Assembly (NCBI RefSeq): GCF_030408795.1
Contig: NZ_CP047211.1
Location: 186,001 to 250,000, forward strand
Length of the DNA: 64,000 nucleotides
From: Corynebacterium hansenii
GTDB taxonomy: Bacteria > Actinomycetota > Actinomycetes > Mycobacteriales > Mycobacteriaceae
Direction: 5' to 3'
Positions 1-8,246 of the stretch are shown piece after piece. The position numbers and the translations under genes were made by a program. The notes below the pieces were generated by a model. That model saw only the letters and a list, made by a program, of their open reading frames with translations, had not been told where the DNA came from and did not search any database. Within the stretch, counting starts at the first letter, position 1. The number at the start of each line of letters is the position of its first letter.

Positions 1-1
1 G

Positions 2-1123
2 GCGACCGGCGCGCAGGCGGTGCTGTCGAACGCGTACCACCTGTACCTGCAGCCGGGCCCCGACATCGTGGAGGCCGCGGGCGGGCTGACGCGCTTCGAG
101 AATTGGAACGGGCCGACGTTCACCGACTCGGGCGGGTTCCAGGTGATGAGCCTGGGCGTGGGGTTCCGCAAGACCCTGGCCATGGATGTCACGGGGCTGC
201 AGAACGACGACATCGTCGCGCCCGGCAAGGAGCGCAACGCCTTCGTCGACGAGGAGGGCGTCACCTTCCGCAGCCACATCGACGGCAGCTCGCACCGCTT
301 CACCCCCGAGGTGTCCATGGGCATCCAGCACAAGCTCGGCGCCGACATCATCTTCGCGTTCGACGAGCTGACCACGCTGATGAACACCCGCGAGTACCAG
401 GAGTCGTCCGTCGAGCGGACGCACCGGTGGGCGAAGCGCTGCCTCGACGAGCATGATCGGCTGACGCGCGAGCGCAACCAGGTGCCCGGGCTCGTCGGCG
501 ATCTCGCCGAGGGCGAGCTGCCGCGCCAGCAGTTGTTCGGCGTCGTGCAGGGCGCGCAGTACGAGGACCTGCGGCGCCGCGCCGCGCGGGGGTTGGTGCG
601 GCTTTCCGACGACGCCGAAGCGGCCGGGAAGATGGGCTTCGCCGGCTACGGCATCGGCGGTGCGCTGGAGAAGCAGCGCCTGGGCGAGATCTGCCGGTGG
701 GTGACCGACGAGCTGCCCGATGATCGCCCCCGTCACCTGCTGGGGATTTCGGAGCCGGACGACATTTTCGCGGCCGTCGCGGCGGGAGCGGACACGTTTG
801 ACTGCGTCGCGCCGACGCGGCTGGCGCGCCGCGGCGGCGTGTACACGCTCGACGGGAAGATCACGCTGACGAACGCGCGGTTCAAGACCGACTTCGGGCC
901 AATCGACCCGGAGGTGGAGTCGTACACGACGCTGAATTACTCGCGGGCGTACATCCACCACCTGCTCAAGGCGAAGGAGTATCTGGCCGGCACGCTGTGC
1001 ACCATCCACAACGTCCATTTCATGGTGAAGCTGGTGGAGAACATCCGCGCGTCGATCCTGGAGGGGACGTTCGAGGAGTACCGCGACGAATTCCTGGGCC
1101 GGTACTACGCGGGGAAGAAGTGA
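2..1123 (+). CDS. tgt: tRNA-guanine transglycosylase, 5' end outside the window
   Basis: Exchanges guanine 34 of GUN-anticodon tRNAs for a 7-deazaguanine base in queuosine modification. The frame is open from base 2, so the true start lies upstream of the window; the GTG at 20 is internal. Visible hallmarks are FTDSGGFQ with the general-base Asp, GVVQG, the nucleophile region TFDCVAPTR, and a C-terminal NYSRAYIHHLL. Two departures stand out. The zinc site normally CxCxxC just before NYSRAY reads VESYTT, so all three cysteines are gone while the later His (TIHN) remains. The canonical FDECTPYP reads FDELTTLMN. It sits beside a YhhQ-type transporter and gluQ, so the context is queuosine, but the substrate may be queuine or another salvaged base instead of preQ1. 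Family assignment is secure; substrate is inference. Confidence 0.9.
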   Translation, partial: ATGAQAVLSNAYHLYLQPGPDIVEAAGGLTRFENWNGPTFTDSGGFQVMSLGVGFRKTLAMDVTGLQNDDIVAPGKERNAFVDEEGVTFRSHIDGSSHRFTPEVSMGIQHKLGADIIFAFDELTTLMNTREYQESSVERTHRWAKRCLDEHDRLTRERNQVPGLVGDLAEGELPRQQLFGVVQGAQYEDLRRRAARGLVRLSDDAEAAGKMGFAGYGIGGALEKQRLGEICRWVTDELPDDRPRHLLGISEPDDIFAAVAAGADTFDCVAPTRLARRGGVYTLDGKITLTNARFKTDFGPIDPEVESYTTLNYSRAYIHHLLKAKEYLAGTLCTIHNVHFMVKLVENIRASILEGTFEEYRDEFLGRYYAGKK

Positions 1124-1155
1124 GGAAGTAGCGGCCGACGCCACCGGGGCGCGTC

Positions 1156-1201
1156 AGCGGTGATCGGCCGCCACCAGTCGACTTAGCGGTGATCGGCCGC
1201 C
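1156..1201. repeat. 17-nt direct repeat over the yhhQ stop codon
   Basis: AGCGGTGATCGGCCGCC occurs at 1156-1172 and again at 1185-1201. The second copy holds the last codons of the yhhQ-like gene. It looks like a small local duplication with no visible function. Confidence 0.6.
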
Positions 1202-1941
1202 TCGGGCAGGTCGTAGTAGCCCTCGCGCTTTTTCACCCAGGCGATGACGCGGTACGTCAAGGGGAGGATCAGCACTTCCATGCCGGTCTTCCACAGGAAA
1301 CCGACGATGACGAAGTTGATGAAGTCACCCCACGTGGAAATGCCGATCGCTGACGCGGCGATGGAGCAGAAGATCAGGGTGTCGGCGAACTCGCCGACGA
1401 CCGTCGACCCCAGAAGGCGCTTCCACAACGACTTTTCGCCGGTGCGGCGCTTGATGGCCGTCAGCGACCACGCGTTGAGCAACTGGCCGACGAGGTAGCC
1501 GGCCAATCCCGCCAGAACCAGCTGCGGCACGGTGCCCAGGACGGTTTCGAACGCGGCCTGGTTTTCGTAGAAGTCGGCCGGCGGCAATTCGATGGCGATG
1601 AAGAAGCTGGCCATGCCGACCGCGAGGACCGCGAAGCCCGCGTAGACGGCGCGGCGGGTGGCGCGGAAGCCGTATACCTCGGACAACACGTCGCCGATGA
1701 CGTAGCTGAGCGGGAAAAGAAAAAAGGCGCCGTCCGTGACCAGGCCGAACAGCTCGACGCCCTTCGTGGCGGTGATGTTCGAGATCAGCAGGACGCCGGA
1801 GAAGATGCCCACCAGGGTGGGGTACAGCGAGCGCGGCACCGGGACGTGGCGCGGCGCGGGATCGGAGTTCGTGGGCGTGGACGCGGGGGCCGCGGCAGCG
1901 CCCGGCCCAGAACCGTGGGCCGGGGAATCGGAGTTGGTCAT
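1183..1941 (-). CDS. yhhQ: queuosine precursor transporter, YhhQ/VUT family (DUF165)
   Basis: Inner-membrane carrier predicted to import a queuosine precursor (preQ0, preQ1 or queuine depending on the member). The product is 252 aa with about six hydrophobic segments. Family signatures are ISNITATKGVELFG near the N-terminus, the loop GDVLSEVYGF, and GSTVVGEFADTLIFCSIA near the C-terminus. The N-terminal ~45 residues are a Ser/Pro/Ala-rich extension. ATG at 1941 is preferred to an upstream in-frame codon at 1980 because a -10 box (TAGACT, 1955-1950) ends 8 nt before it, so the mRNA is probably leaderless. It converges on tgt, with gluQ 0.8 kb away; together the three look like a salvage route for queuosine, with no biosynthesis gene in view. 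Confidence 0.88.
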   Translation of the reverse strand: MTNSDSPAHGSGPGAAAAPASTPTNSDPAPRHVPVPRSLYPTLVGIFSGVLLISNITATKGVELFGLVTDGAFFLFPLSYVIGDVLSEVYGFRATRRAVYAGFAVLAVGMASFFIAIELPPADFYENQAAFETVLGTVPQLVLAGLAGYLVGQLLNAWSLTAIKRRTGEKSLWKRLLGSTVVGEFADTLIFCSIAASAIGISTWGDFINFVIVGFLWKTGMEVLILPLTYRVIAWVKKREGYYDLPEAADHR

Positions 1942-1949
1942 GGCGGCAG

Positions 1950-1955
1950 AGTCTA
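1950..1955 (-). promoter_or_regulatory. -10 box of yhhQ
   Basis: TAGACT on the minus strand, 8 nt before the ATG at 1941. The spacing implies a leaderless transcript. Confidence 0.5.
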
Positions 1956-2065
1956 ATGTCCCGCCGCCCGGCCACCACATCCTGCGGGGAGTCGGCGCGG
2001 GACCCGTTCCGGGCTGACCCGAACCAGCCGCGCCAACAGCGGCCCCGGCCGATGTGCCCCGGGGC

Positions 2066-2659
2066 CTACTCCGACCCGACGCCGCCGCCGGAGCGGTGGT
2101 TGAACCGCTGGGGCGTCGCCGCGGCGAGCTTCGCCAGTTCGGACTGCGCCTTGTTGAGGATGCCGACGACCTCGTCGATGTCCTTCGGGTGGCGCCCGTC
2201 GAGCAGCCTGTACGCGTCGCCCCACGTGTAATCGGTGGCGACGCAGCGGGCCTGGACCGTCTGCAGCGTTTCGCGCAGCACCGTCACCGCGCCCGACAGC
2301 GCCCGCGGGCTGGGAGTGAAGCCGAGCACGAGCGCGGGCTTTCGCATCAGCGCGCCGCGGCCCATCGGGCGGGAGCACCAGTCGATCGCGTTGGTGATCA
2401 CGGCGGGGGCGGTGTGGTTGTGCTCCGGGGTGATGATGACCAGCCCGTCGGCGTCGTGCACCGCGGCCCGGAGCTCGCGGACGACCTCCGGTTCCTGGCC
2501 GGGAACGTCGAGATCCTCGTCGTAGAACGGCACCTCTCGAAGGCGCTCGAACACGGCGGCCGTGTCGCCCTCCGGGAGGTGGTGGATGAAGGCCTCGGCC
2601 AACTGGCGGTTGGTCGACTCCTTGCGCAGGGACCCGAGGAAAATGACGTAGTTGCTCAT
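2066..2659 (-). CDS. NAD(P)H-dependent FMN reductase
   Basis: Flavodoxin-fold oxidoreductase of 197 aa, typical of the NADPH-dependent FMN reductase family (PF03358). The N-terminal [12 protein letters not shown] is the phosphate-binding loop for flavin, and [18 protein letters not shown] matches the PEYN-x-S-x-P-x-x-LKNAIDW motif that contacts the isoalloxazine ring. Such enzymes use NAD(P)H to reduce FMN or small quinone- or azo-type substrates in the cytosol; the substrate here cannot be read. It has a leaderless-type promoter (TATCGT, 2672-2667) and is divergent from gluQ with about 90 nt between them. A second flavodoxin-like protein lies at 3966. Confidence 0.85.
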   Translation of the reverse strand: MSNYVIFLGSLRKESTNRQLAEAFIHHLPEGDTAAVFERLREVPFYDEDLDVPGQEPEVVRELRAAVHDADGLVIITPEHNHTAPAVITNAIDWCSRPMGRGALMRKPALVLGFTPSPRALSGAVTVLRETLQTVQARCVATDYTWGDAYRLLDGRHPKDIDEVVGILNKAQSELAKLAAATPQRFNHRSGGGVGSE

Positions 2660-2666
2660 GTGTCAA

Positions 2667-2672
2667 CGATAC
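2667..2672 (-). promoter_or_regulatory. -10 box of the FMN reductase gene
   Basis: TATCGT on the minus strand, 7 nt before the ATG at 2659. Leaderless arrangement. Confidence 0.5.
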
Positions 2673-2761
2673 CGCCGCACGCGCCCCGCGTGAACTCCGG
2701 ATTTCGGTGCATGGCGGTAACGGGGGCGTCGCAAAGCAAGCCGCCGAATATGGTGGTGACC

Positions 2762-3781
2762 ATGGACGAACCAGCGGGAACCGCCGCGCCGGGGTACGTC
2801 GGCCGATACGCGCCGTCGCCGACCGGCCACCTGCACCTGGGTAACCTGCGCACGGCCGTGATCGCGTGGGCGCGGGCGCGTGCGGCGGGCGGGCGGTTCA
2901 TCGTGCGCATCGAGGACATCGACCGCCAGCGGTCCCGGCCCGAATTCGAGGAGCGGCAGCTCGCCGACCTTGCCGCCATCGGCCTCGACTGGGACGGGGA
3001 GGTCGTGCGGCAGTCCGAGCGCGATGAGCTTTACGACGACGCCCTGCGCCGGCTGCCGACGTTCCCCTGCTTCTGCTCCCGCAAGGACATCCAGCGCGAA
3101 CTCGCCGAAATGGGCGGGGCGCCGCACGGCGTGCCCGGCGCGTACCCCGGGACCTGCCGCGATCTGACTGAGGCCGAGCGCGCCGAGAGGGCCGCCGCGC
3201 TGGTGGCGGAGGGGCGCGGGCCGTCGCTTCGATTGCGCGCCGACGTGCGCGAATGGCGGGCCGACGATGCGCTGCACGGGAACGTGGTCGGCGCGGTCGA
3301 CGACATGGTGCTGCGCCGCGCGGACGGGATGTGGGCGTACAACCTGGCCGTCGTGGTCGATGACGCCGATCAGGGCGTCACCGAGATCGTGCGCGGCGAC
3401 GACCTTTTGACCTCCGCGCCGCGGCAGGCGCACCTGGCGGGGATGCTCGGCGTGCCCGCGCCGACGTACGCCCACGTGCCGCTGGTGCTGAACTCGGAGG
3501 GGCGGAGGCTTGCCAAGCGCGACGGCGACGTGACGCTGCGGGAGATCACGGCGGCGCAGGCGCGGCGGTGGATCCTGGATTCGCTGCGGGGAGGGGCCGG
3601 CGATGGTGTCGGTGTTGGCGCGGGCGGTGATGTCGGAGCGGGGCCCGTTGGAGCAGCCGCGAGCGCTGGCGCTGGCGCGAAGGCCGGCCCGTTCGCCGAG
3701 GTGGACGACATCGCCGATTTGCCCGAGGTGTTCGACCTGATGGCCGTGCCGCGCGACCCGGTCGTGTGGCGCAGCGGCTAA
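2762..3781 (+). CDS. gluQ: glutamyl-Q tRNA(Asp) synthetase
   Basis: Attaches glutamate to the cyclopentene-diol of queuosine at position 34 of tRNA-Asp. It is a truncated class I glutamyl-tRNA synthetase without an anticodon-binding domain; 339 aa against about 300 in E. coli. Evidence: the HIGH-type motif [11 protein letters not shown], the zinc site CFC...YPGTC in the inserted domain, and LAKRDGD in place of KMSKS. A Gly/Ala-rich linker of about 45 residues near the C-terminus (around residues 278-322) accounts for the extra length. ATG 2750 (MVVTMDEP) is an equally possible start; 2762 is chosen because homology begins just after it. GluQ acts only on tRNA that already carries queuosine, so its presence implies the neighbouring tgt and transporter deliver it. 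Confidence 0.93.
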   Translation: MDEPAGTAAPGYVGRYAPSPTGHLHLGNLRTAVIAWARARAAGGRFIVRIEDIDRQRSRPEFEERQLADLAAIGLDWDGEVVRQSERDELYDDALRRLPTFPCFCSRKDIQRELAEMGGAPHGVPGAYPGTCRDLTEAERAERAAALVAEGRGPSLRLRADVREWRADDALHGNVVGAVDDMVLRRADGMWAYNLAVVVDDADQGVTEIVRGDDLLTSAPRQAHLAGMLGVPAPTYAHVPLVLNSEGRRLAKRDGDVTLREITAAQARRWILDSLRGGAGDGVGVGAGGDVGAGPVGAAASAGAGAKAGPFAEVDDIADLPEVFDLMAVPRDPVVWRSG

Positions 3782-3800
3782 CCCACCCCGCCCTGCGGCT

Positions 3801-3864
3801 AACCCACCCCGAGTTGGGCAACCCACCCGCTGTAGTGGGTGGGTTGACCAACTCGGGGTGGGTT
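3801..3864. repeat. palindromic repeat family A, copy 1
   Basis: Long inverted repeat 20 nt after gluQ. Outer arms 3801-3817 and 3848-3864 are perfect 17-mers (AACCCACCCCGAGTTGG and its complement), enclosing a second pair (3819-3826 with 3839-3846). An extra half arm ACCCACCCCG starts at 3781. Related copies lie at 40533 and 58468. It could end gluQ transcription but has no T tract. Confidence 0.85.
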
Positions 3865-3953
3865 TGCGGAGGTGTGACGGTCGGCGAGGCAACCGGCGGA
3901 GGTACGGCGGAGCTACGGCGGGCGCGAAAACGGCGGGCATTCCGCCCCGCCGC

Positions 3954-3959
3954 TAGCCT
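3954..3959 (+). promoter_or_regulatory. -10 box of the flavodoxin-like gene
   Basis: TAGCCT, 6 nt before ATG 3966. Leaderless arrangement. Confidence 0.5.
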
Positions 3960-3965
3960 GGGGCC

Positions 3966-4502
3966 ATGAACGCCACGAACGACTCCGAACCGACCGACGT
4001 CACCGGGGCCGGTGGGCCGGATTCCCGGCCGACGCTGCTGGTTGTGCATCATTCGCCGACGCCGCTGCTGCAGGGCGTGCGCGATGCCGCCCTCGACGGC
4101 GCCCGCCACCCCGACATCGAGGGCGTGAACGTCCGCGTGGTCGAGGCCCTCGAGGCCACGGCAGCCGACGTGCTCGCCGCCGACGCCTACCTGCTGGGCA
4201 CGTCCGCCAACTTCGGTTACATCTCGGGCGCGCTCAAGCATTTCTTCGACTCCACGTTCGCGGAGGTGAACGCGGCGGCGGAGGCGGGGGACATCCCGAA
4301 GGGCCGCCCGGTGTCCTGGTGGATCCGGGGCGGCTACGACGTCACCGGCGCGGCGAAGGCCATCCGCTCGCTGACCACCGGCTTCGGCTGGGAGATCGCG
4401 GCGGAGCCGGTGGAATTCGTCGGCGAACCCGACGAGGCCGTCAAGGAACGGCTGCTGGAACTCGGCGGCACCATGGCGGCCCTGCTGATGGAGGCCCCGT
4501 GA
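3966..4502 (+). CDS. flavodoxin-like / NAD(P)H-dependent oxidoreductase family protein
   Basis: 178-aa cytosolic protein with a flavodoxin-like fold. After a 20-residue disordered N-terminus it has the beta strand TLLVVHHSPTPLL with an FMN-phosphate-type loop, then GTSANFGYISGALKHFFD, which matches the second flavin-contact loop of flavodoxin/FMN_red proteins. The partner and reaction cannot be inferred. The ATG is preceded by TAGCCT at leaderless spacing. The stop codon overlaps the start of the AMP nucleosidase gene (TGATG), so the two are translated from one message. No clear link between flavin chemistry and AMP cleavage is known to me; the pairing may only be operonic. Confidence 0.75.
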   Translation: MNATNDSEPTDVTGAGGPDSRPTLLVVHHSPTPLLQGVRDAALDGARHPDIEGVNVRVVEALEATAADVLAADAYLLGTSANFGYISGALKHFFDSTFAEVNAAAEAGDIPKGRPVSWWIRGGYDVTGAAKAIRSLTTGFGWEIAAEPVEFVGEPDEAVKERLLELGGTMAALLMEAP

Positions 4503-6046
4503 TGAGCGCCCCCTTCGCCACGACCACCGGCGACGGCGACTTCTACGGCGACCCGGCCGCGGCGGTTGACCGGCTGATCGAGATCTACGACGCGAACACG
4601 TCCTACCTGGTCGATTGCTTTGCGACGGCGTGCAGGGACGTGGCCGCGGGAGGAGAGGCGCCCGCACCGGTGACCGCGTGCTACCCCGAACTGCGGTTCA
4701 CGGTCGACGTCGTCGAGGACGTCGATGCGGCGCTGTCGCACGGTTTCGTCGACCGCCCCGGCACGTACGCCACCACCGTCGCGCGGCCGCGCCTTTTCGC
4801 CCGCTACCTGCGCGATCAGATCGCGGACCTGCTGGCCAACCACGGCGGCGAAATCGAGGTCCGGGTGTCGGACACCCCGATCCCGCTGCGGCTGACGCCG
4901 ACGTTCGACGACACCGCCCCCGTCGAGGGCCTGGACGCGGTGGACCTGGCGGTGATCGACCGCGGCTTCACGCCGGTGGACTCGGCGTTCGTCGACGACG
5001 TCATCGCCGACGGCGAGGCGGACTTCCTGTCGCTGCCGGTCAAACCGCTGAGCCTGTTCGCCGCGCCCCGCGTGGACCTCGCGCTGCAGCGGTTGGAGCA
5101 CTACACCGGGTCGAGCGCCGAGCGCATCCAGCGCTTCGTGCTGTTCACCAACTACCAGCTGCACACCGACGTCTTCCTCGAGTACGCGGCGTCGCTGACG
5201 GCGGGCACGGGTGATGGCTCCGAAAAGGGGGATGACTCGATCGAGGGGGCCGGGACGTCGCAAAGCCCCTACACCCACCTGATCTGCCCCGGCGACGTGG
5301 CGTACCCGATCGGCGAGGTGCCGCCCCCGGCGGAGTGCCGCGCGAACGCCTCCTCGGCGCAAATGCCCGCGTACCACCTGGTCCGCGAGGACGGGCTGGG
5401 CGTGAGCATCATCGACATCGGCGTCGGGCCCTCCAACGCCAAGACCATCACCGACTGCCTGGCGGTGCTGCGCCCGCACTGCTGGATGATGGTCGGGCAC
5501 TGCGCCGGCCTCGACGGACGCATGCGCATCGGCGACATGATCCTGGCCAACGGCTACGACCGCGCCGACGGCGTCCTCGACGACCTGGTGCCGCTGGAAA
5601 AGCCCATCCCTCCGATCGCGGAGGTGCAGATGGCGGTGACCGCCGCGCTGCGCCGCGTCTCCGGACTCGACGGCGACGAACTGCGCAAACGACTGCGCAC
5701 CGGCACCGTGCTGTCGACGTCCGACCGCAACTGGGAATGGCGCGCGCAGTCGGACATCTACCGCGAACTGCAGAAATCGACGGCCATCGGCGTGGAAATG
5801 GAATCCGCCACCATCGCCGCCAACGGCTACCGCTTCCGCGTGCCCTACGGCGCGCTGCTCAGCGTGTCCGACATGCCGCTGCACGACCAGCCGAAACTGC
5901 CCAAGGCCGCCCGCGCCTTCTACCAGGCATCGAAGGTCGAGCACCTGATGACGGCCGTGCGCGCCTGCGAGGCGATGTCCGGCAACCCCGGCGAACTGCA
6001 CTCCCGCAAACTGCGCCGCCCCGTCGGCGAAGTCGCGTTCCGGTGA
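4502..6046 (+). CDS. amn: AMP nucleosidase
   Basis: Hydrolyses AMP to adenine and ribose 5-phosphate, part of purine turnover and energy-charge control. The 514-aa protein has the two-domain layout of E. coli Amn (484 aa): an N-terminal regulatory domain (about residues 10-200, including YPELRFTVDV) and a C-terminal nucleoside-phosphorylase-like domain with VGPSNAKTITD, MMVGHCAGLDGRMRIGD and the purine-site region GVEMESATIAANGYR. A short acidic insert (around residues 238-253, GDGSEKGDDSIEG) is unique to this copy. ATG 4502 overlaps the stop of the preceding gene by one base, giving coupling. An exact copy of the recurring 10-mer GTCGCAAAGC lies inside the gene at 5257, in the codons of that insert. 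Confidence 0.94.
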   Translation: MSAPFATTTGDGDFYGDPAAAVDRLIEIYDANTSYLVDCFATACRDVAAGGEAPAPVTACYPELRFTVDVVEDVDAALSHGFVDRPGTYATTVARPRLFARYLRDQIADLLANHGGEIEVRVSDTPIPLRLTPTFDDTAPVEGLDAVDLAVIDRGFTPVDSAFVDDVIADGEADFLSLPVKPLSLFAAPRVDLALQRLEHYTGSSAERIQRFVLFTNYQLHTDVFLEYAASLTAGTGDGSEKGDDSIEGAGTSQSPYTHLICPGDVAYPIGEVPPPAECRANASSAQMPAYHLVREDGLGVSIIDIGVGPSNAKTITDCLAVLRPHCWMMVGHCAGLDGRMRIGDMILANGYDRADGVLDDLVPLEKPIPPIAEVQMAVTAALRRVSGLDGDELRKRLRTGTVLSTSDRNWEWRAQSDIYRELQKSTAIGVEMESATIAANGYRFRVPYGALLSVSDMPLHDQPKLPKAARAFYQASKVEHLMTAVRACEAMSGNPGELHSRKLRRPVGEVAFR

Positions 6047-6118
6047 TTCCGGGTCCGCGACCGCCGACGGGGCGGTGGGGGTCGAGCGGGGCGAGCGGGC
6101 TGAGCGGGGCGAGCGGTT

Positions 6119-7537
6119 TTAGGAGACCGTGACCGCGGCCTTCTCGCCGCCGTCGCCGTTGCCGGACTCGGCGCCGGCGTCGGCCTTCTTCGCCTTCTTG
6201 CGCTCGGCGCGGCGGTCCAGGGCGCCGCAGATCGCCTCGTAGGACTTGTGCCACACCAGCTCCACCGGGCCGCGCGGGAAGCGGCGCAGCCACAGGGCGG
6301 AGAACGCGACCAGGAACGCGGCGATGCCCAGGTAGATCAGCAGCGTCCAGTACGTGAAGTACTGGCCCTGGATCATGCGGGAAGCCCCGAAGCCCCACTC
6401 GTAGAAGACGATGGACGCGATCAGGTTCTGGCCGATGTAGCAGGTCAGCGCCATGCGGCCGACGAGCGACAGCGCGTGGCCCAGCCAACCGGTCGGGCGG
6501 TCCCCGGGGATCTCGCCGGCGTCGATGCGGCGGGTGCGGCGGACGTAGAACTCCGCGACCAGCGCCAGGACGCCGAACGCGACCATCGACGACGTGCCGT
6601 AGCGGGTGATGCCGCCGGTGCCGTCATGGGCGAACAGGCGCAGGCCCCAGTCGATGGGCAGGCCGATGCCGAAGGACAGCAGCATGGTCCACTTGCGCAG
6701 CTTCGCGCCGCGCTCCTCGAAGATGCCGGCGCGGTACAGGTGCGCGCCGACCAGGAACAGGCCGAGGCCCATGATGAACATGACCGGGATTTCGCCGCGG
6801 CCGCCGATGAAGTTGTCCAGGCGGGAGACCACCTGTTCCCAGTAGCCGCCGGCGCCGATGTTGGGGAAGCCGTCGGTGATGACGCCGTCGTCGGTGCCGC
6901 CCAGGCGGCGGAACTCCTCCTCGGTGATGCGGCTGGTCATGCCCGTGTCGCCGCCGGCGTCGCCGCGGGAGTTGACGCCGAGCAGGCGCGGGATGATGTC
7001 CATGCCGCACAGGAGGATCACGTGCGCGGAGATGCCGATGACCATCCAGATCTTCTGCGCCTTCGGGCTCCTGGCCATCACGGCGGCGACGACGAGGCCG
7101 GTGAGGCCGTAGCCCATGAGCACGTCGAACTCGAAGATGAAGATGTAGTTCAGCAGGCCGTCGAGCACCAGCAGGCCCGCGCGCCACGGGTAGCGGCCCG
7201 GCCACGTTTCGCCGCGGCGGATCGCCGACTGGCGCTGGATCTCCAGGCCGATGCCGAACATGATGGTCAGCAGGCCGATGAACTTGCCGTCGGTGACGAG
7301 GTTGAGCGCCTTGTCGATGTACGTGCTCAGCTCGGTCGCCCAGTTCACCGCGATGTCGGTGGCTTCGCCGGCGAGGGGGTTTTCACCCGGTGCGGAGAAT
7401 CCGCGTCCCGCGGACGCGGCGAAGATCCAGATGTTCGTCAGCAGGGTGCCGAGGATCGCGATGCCGCGGAGCACGTCGAGGGCGGGTAGCCGGCGTGTCG
7501 CGGTTGGTGCGGGTGCGGCGGTTGTTGCGCGTTTCAA
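6119..7537 (-). CDS. DUF418 family membrane protein
   Basis: Polytopic membrane protein of 472 aa with about ten hydrophobic segments. It begins with RLPALDVLRGIAILGTLLTNI, the N-terminal signature of DUF418/YeiB proteins, and has the DUF418 block with a conserved Tyr/Gly-rich core (ALTCYIGQNLIASIVFYEWGFG) towards the C-terminus. The last ~40 residues are a charged Lys/Glu/Ala tail. The function of DUF418 proteins is not settled; transport or acyl transfer has been suggested. I place the start at TTG 7537, just before the conserved block and after an AGGA sequence about 8 nt upstream; another TTG at 7573 would add 12 residues. It is alone, convergent with amn and divergent from the copper operon. 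Confidence 0.75.
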   Translation of the reverse strand: MKRATTAAPAPTATRRLPALDVLRGIAILGTLLTNIWIFAASAGRGFSAPGENPLAGEATDIAVNWATELSTYIDKALNLVTDGKFIGLLTIMFGIGLEIQRQSAIRRGETWPGRYPWRAGLLVLDGLLNYIFIFEFDVLMGYGLTGLVVAAVMARSPKAQKIWMVIGISAHVILLCGMDIIPRLLGVNSRGDAGGDTGMTSRITEEEFRRLGGTDDGVITDGFPNIGAGGYWEQVVSRLDNFIGGRGEIPVMFIMGLGLFLVGAHLYRAGIFEERGAKLRKWTMLLSFGIGLPIDWGLRLFAHDGTGGITRYGTSSMVAFGVLALVAEFYVRRTRRIDAGEIPGDRPTGWLGHALSLVGRMALTCYIGQNLIASIVFYEWGFGASRMIQGQYFTYWTLLIYLGIAAFLVAFSALWLRRFPRGPVELVWHKSYEAICGALDRRAERKKAKKADAGAESGNGDGGEKAAVTVS

Positions 7538-7576
7538 TGGTCGTTCCTGTTGGTCGTGATGGCCAAGTTTCAAGTG

Positions 7577-7594
7577 TTACAACGCAGTTGTTAG
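7577..7594. promoter_or_regulatory. imperfect inverted repeat, possible operator
   Basis: TTACAAC-GCA-GTTGTTA lies in the divergent region between the DUF418 gene and the copper operon, about 40 nt before the DUF418 start. It resembles a TetR-type operator, but no regulator is adjacent. Confidence 0.3.
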
Positions 7595-7652
7595 TGGAAA
7601 GTTCCAGGTGTCGGAAAAGTTAAACCGATTATCAGGAAATTCTCGAAACACT

Positions 7653-7693
7653 TACCCGGATGGGGTATATGGACACATACCCGCCGGGGGTAT
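7653..7693. promoter_or_regulatory. two CsoR-type copper operators and -10 of the cop operon
   Basis: Two GC-rich palindromes flanked by TA: TACCCGGATGGGGTA (7653-7667) and ATACCCGCCGGGGGTAT (7677-7693). Both fit the TACCC...GGGTA pattern of CsoR sites. The second overlaps TATATT (7691-7696), a likely -10 box. The CsoR encoded at the end of this operon is the probable ligand-released repressor. Confidence 0.7.
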
Positions 7694-7814
7694 ATTGTGG
7701 CGGTATCCGCCGATCCTTCGGGCGGGTCGGCGGCATGCCGATTCCGCCGCCCGGCCGCGGATCGGGACCCGAATGAGACACGGCCGCGGCACCCGTGGCC
7801 GGGAAGGACACGCC

Positions 7815-8033
7815 ATGAGCTCGACCACCGTCTTCACCGTCGAGGGAATGACCTGCGGCCACTGCGAGGCTTCCGTCAAGGAAGAGGTTTCCGAGGTCGC
7901 CGGAGTCACCGCCGTCGACGTCGACCGCGCCGCCGATCGCGTCACCGTCACCACGGAGGGCGCCGCCGACGTCGACGCGATCATCGCCGCCATCGACGAG
8001 GCGGGCTACTCCGCGCGCCCGGCCGGGGCATGA
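7815..8033 (+). CDS. copZ: copper chaperone CopZ
   Basis: 72-aa heavy-metal-associated domain protein. The Cu(I) site GMTCGHC is at residues 11-17 and the ferredoxin-like fold is complete, ending in [14 protein letters not shown]. CopZ proteins carry Cu(I) in the cytosol and hand it to the CopA ATPase, whose gene follows. It is the first gene behind the CsoR-like operators. Its stop overlaps the next start by ATGA. Confidence 0.93.
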   Translation: MSSTTVFTVEGMTCGHCEASVKEEVSEVAGVTAVDVDRAADRVTVTTEGAADVDAIIAAIDEAGYSARPAGA

Positions 8034-8176
8034 GCGCCGCAGTCCGCCTCGGCGTCTACGCCCTGATCCTCGCGGCCGTTTTCGCCGCAGCATACGTGCT
8101 GGCCGGGGCGCTGGTCCCGGACGGCGTCGTCGAATCGTGGATGGACTCCGCGACGACGAACGTCCACGCGCACTGA
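8030..8176 (+). CDS. small single-span membrane protein between copZ and copA
   Basis: 48-aa protein starting at the ATG that overlaps the copZ stop (ATGA). Residues 5-28 ([22 protein letters not shown]) form one membrane span; the C-terminus ends in HAH after a short polar tail (NVHAH). No family is recognised. The overlap argues that it is translated with copZ, and the terminal His residues would suit weak metal binding or an accessory role at CopA. Function unknown. Confidence 0.65.
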   Translation: MSAAVRLGVYALILAAVFAAAYVLAGALVPDGVVESWMDSATTNVHAH

Positions 8177-8246
8177 TTCCCCGCGCACTGAATTCCAGCG
8201 CCCGACGCCCGGCCGGCGCCGCACCACCACGAAAGAAGTGATTCCG

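Noticed and set aside
3546..4667. Long minus-strand frame across gluQ end and the flavodoxin-like gene
   Set aside because: Rich in Arg/Pro and antisense to two genes with clear domain matches; typical shadow frame in high-GC DNA.
4334..6001. 555-codon minus-strand frame opposite amn
   Set aside because: Made of His/Arg/Val-type shadow sequence; amn on the plus strand has unmistakable motifs.
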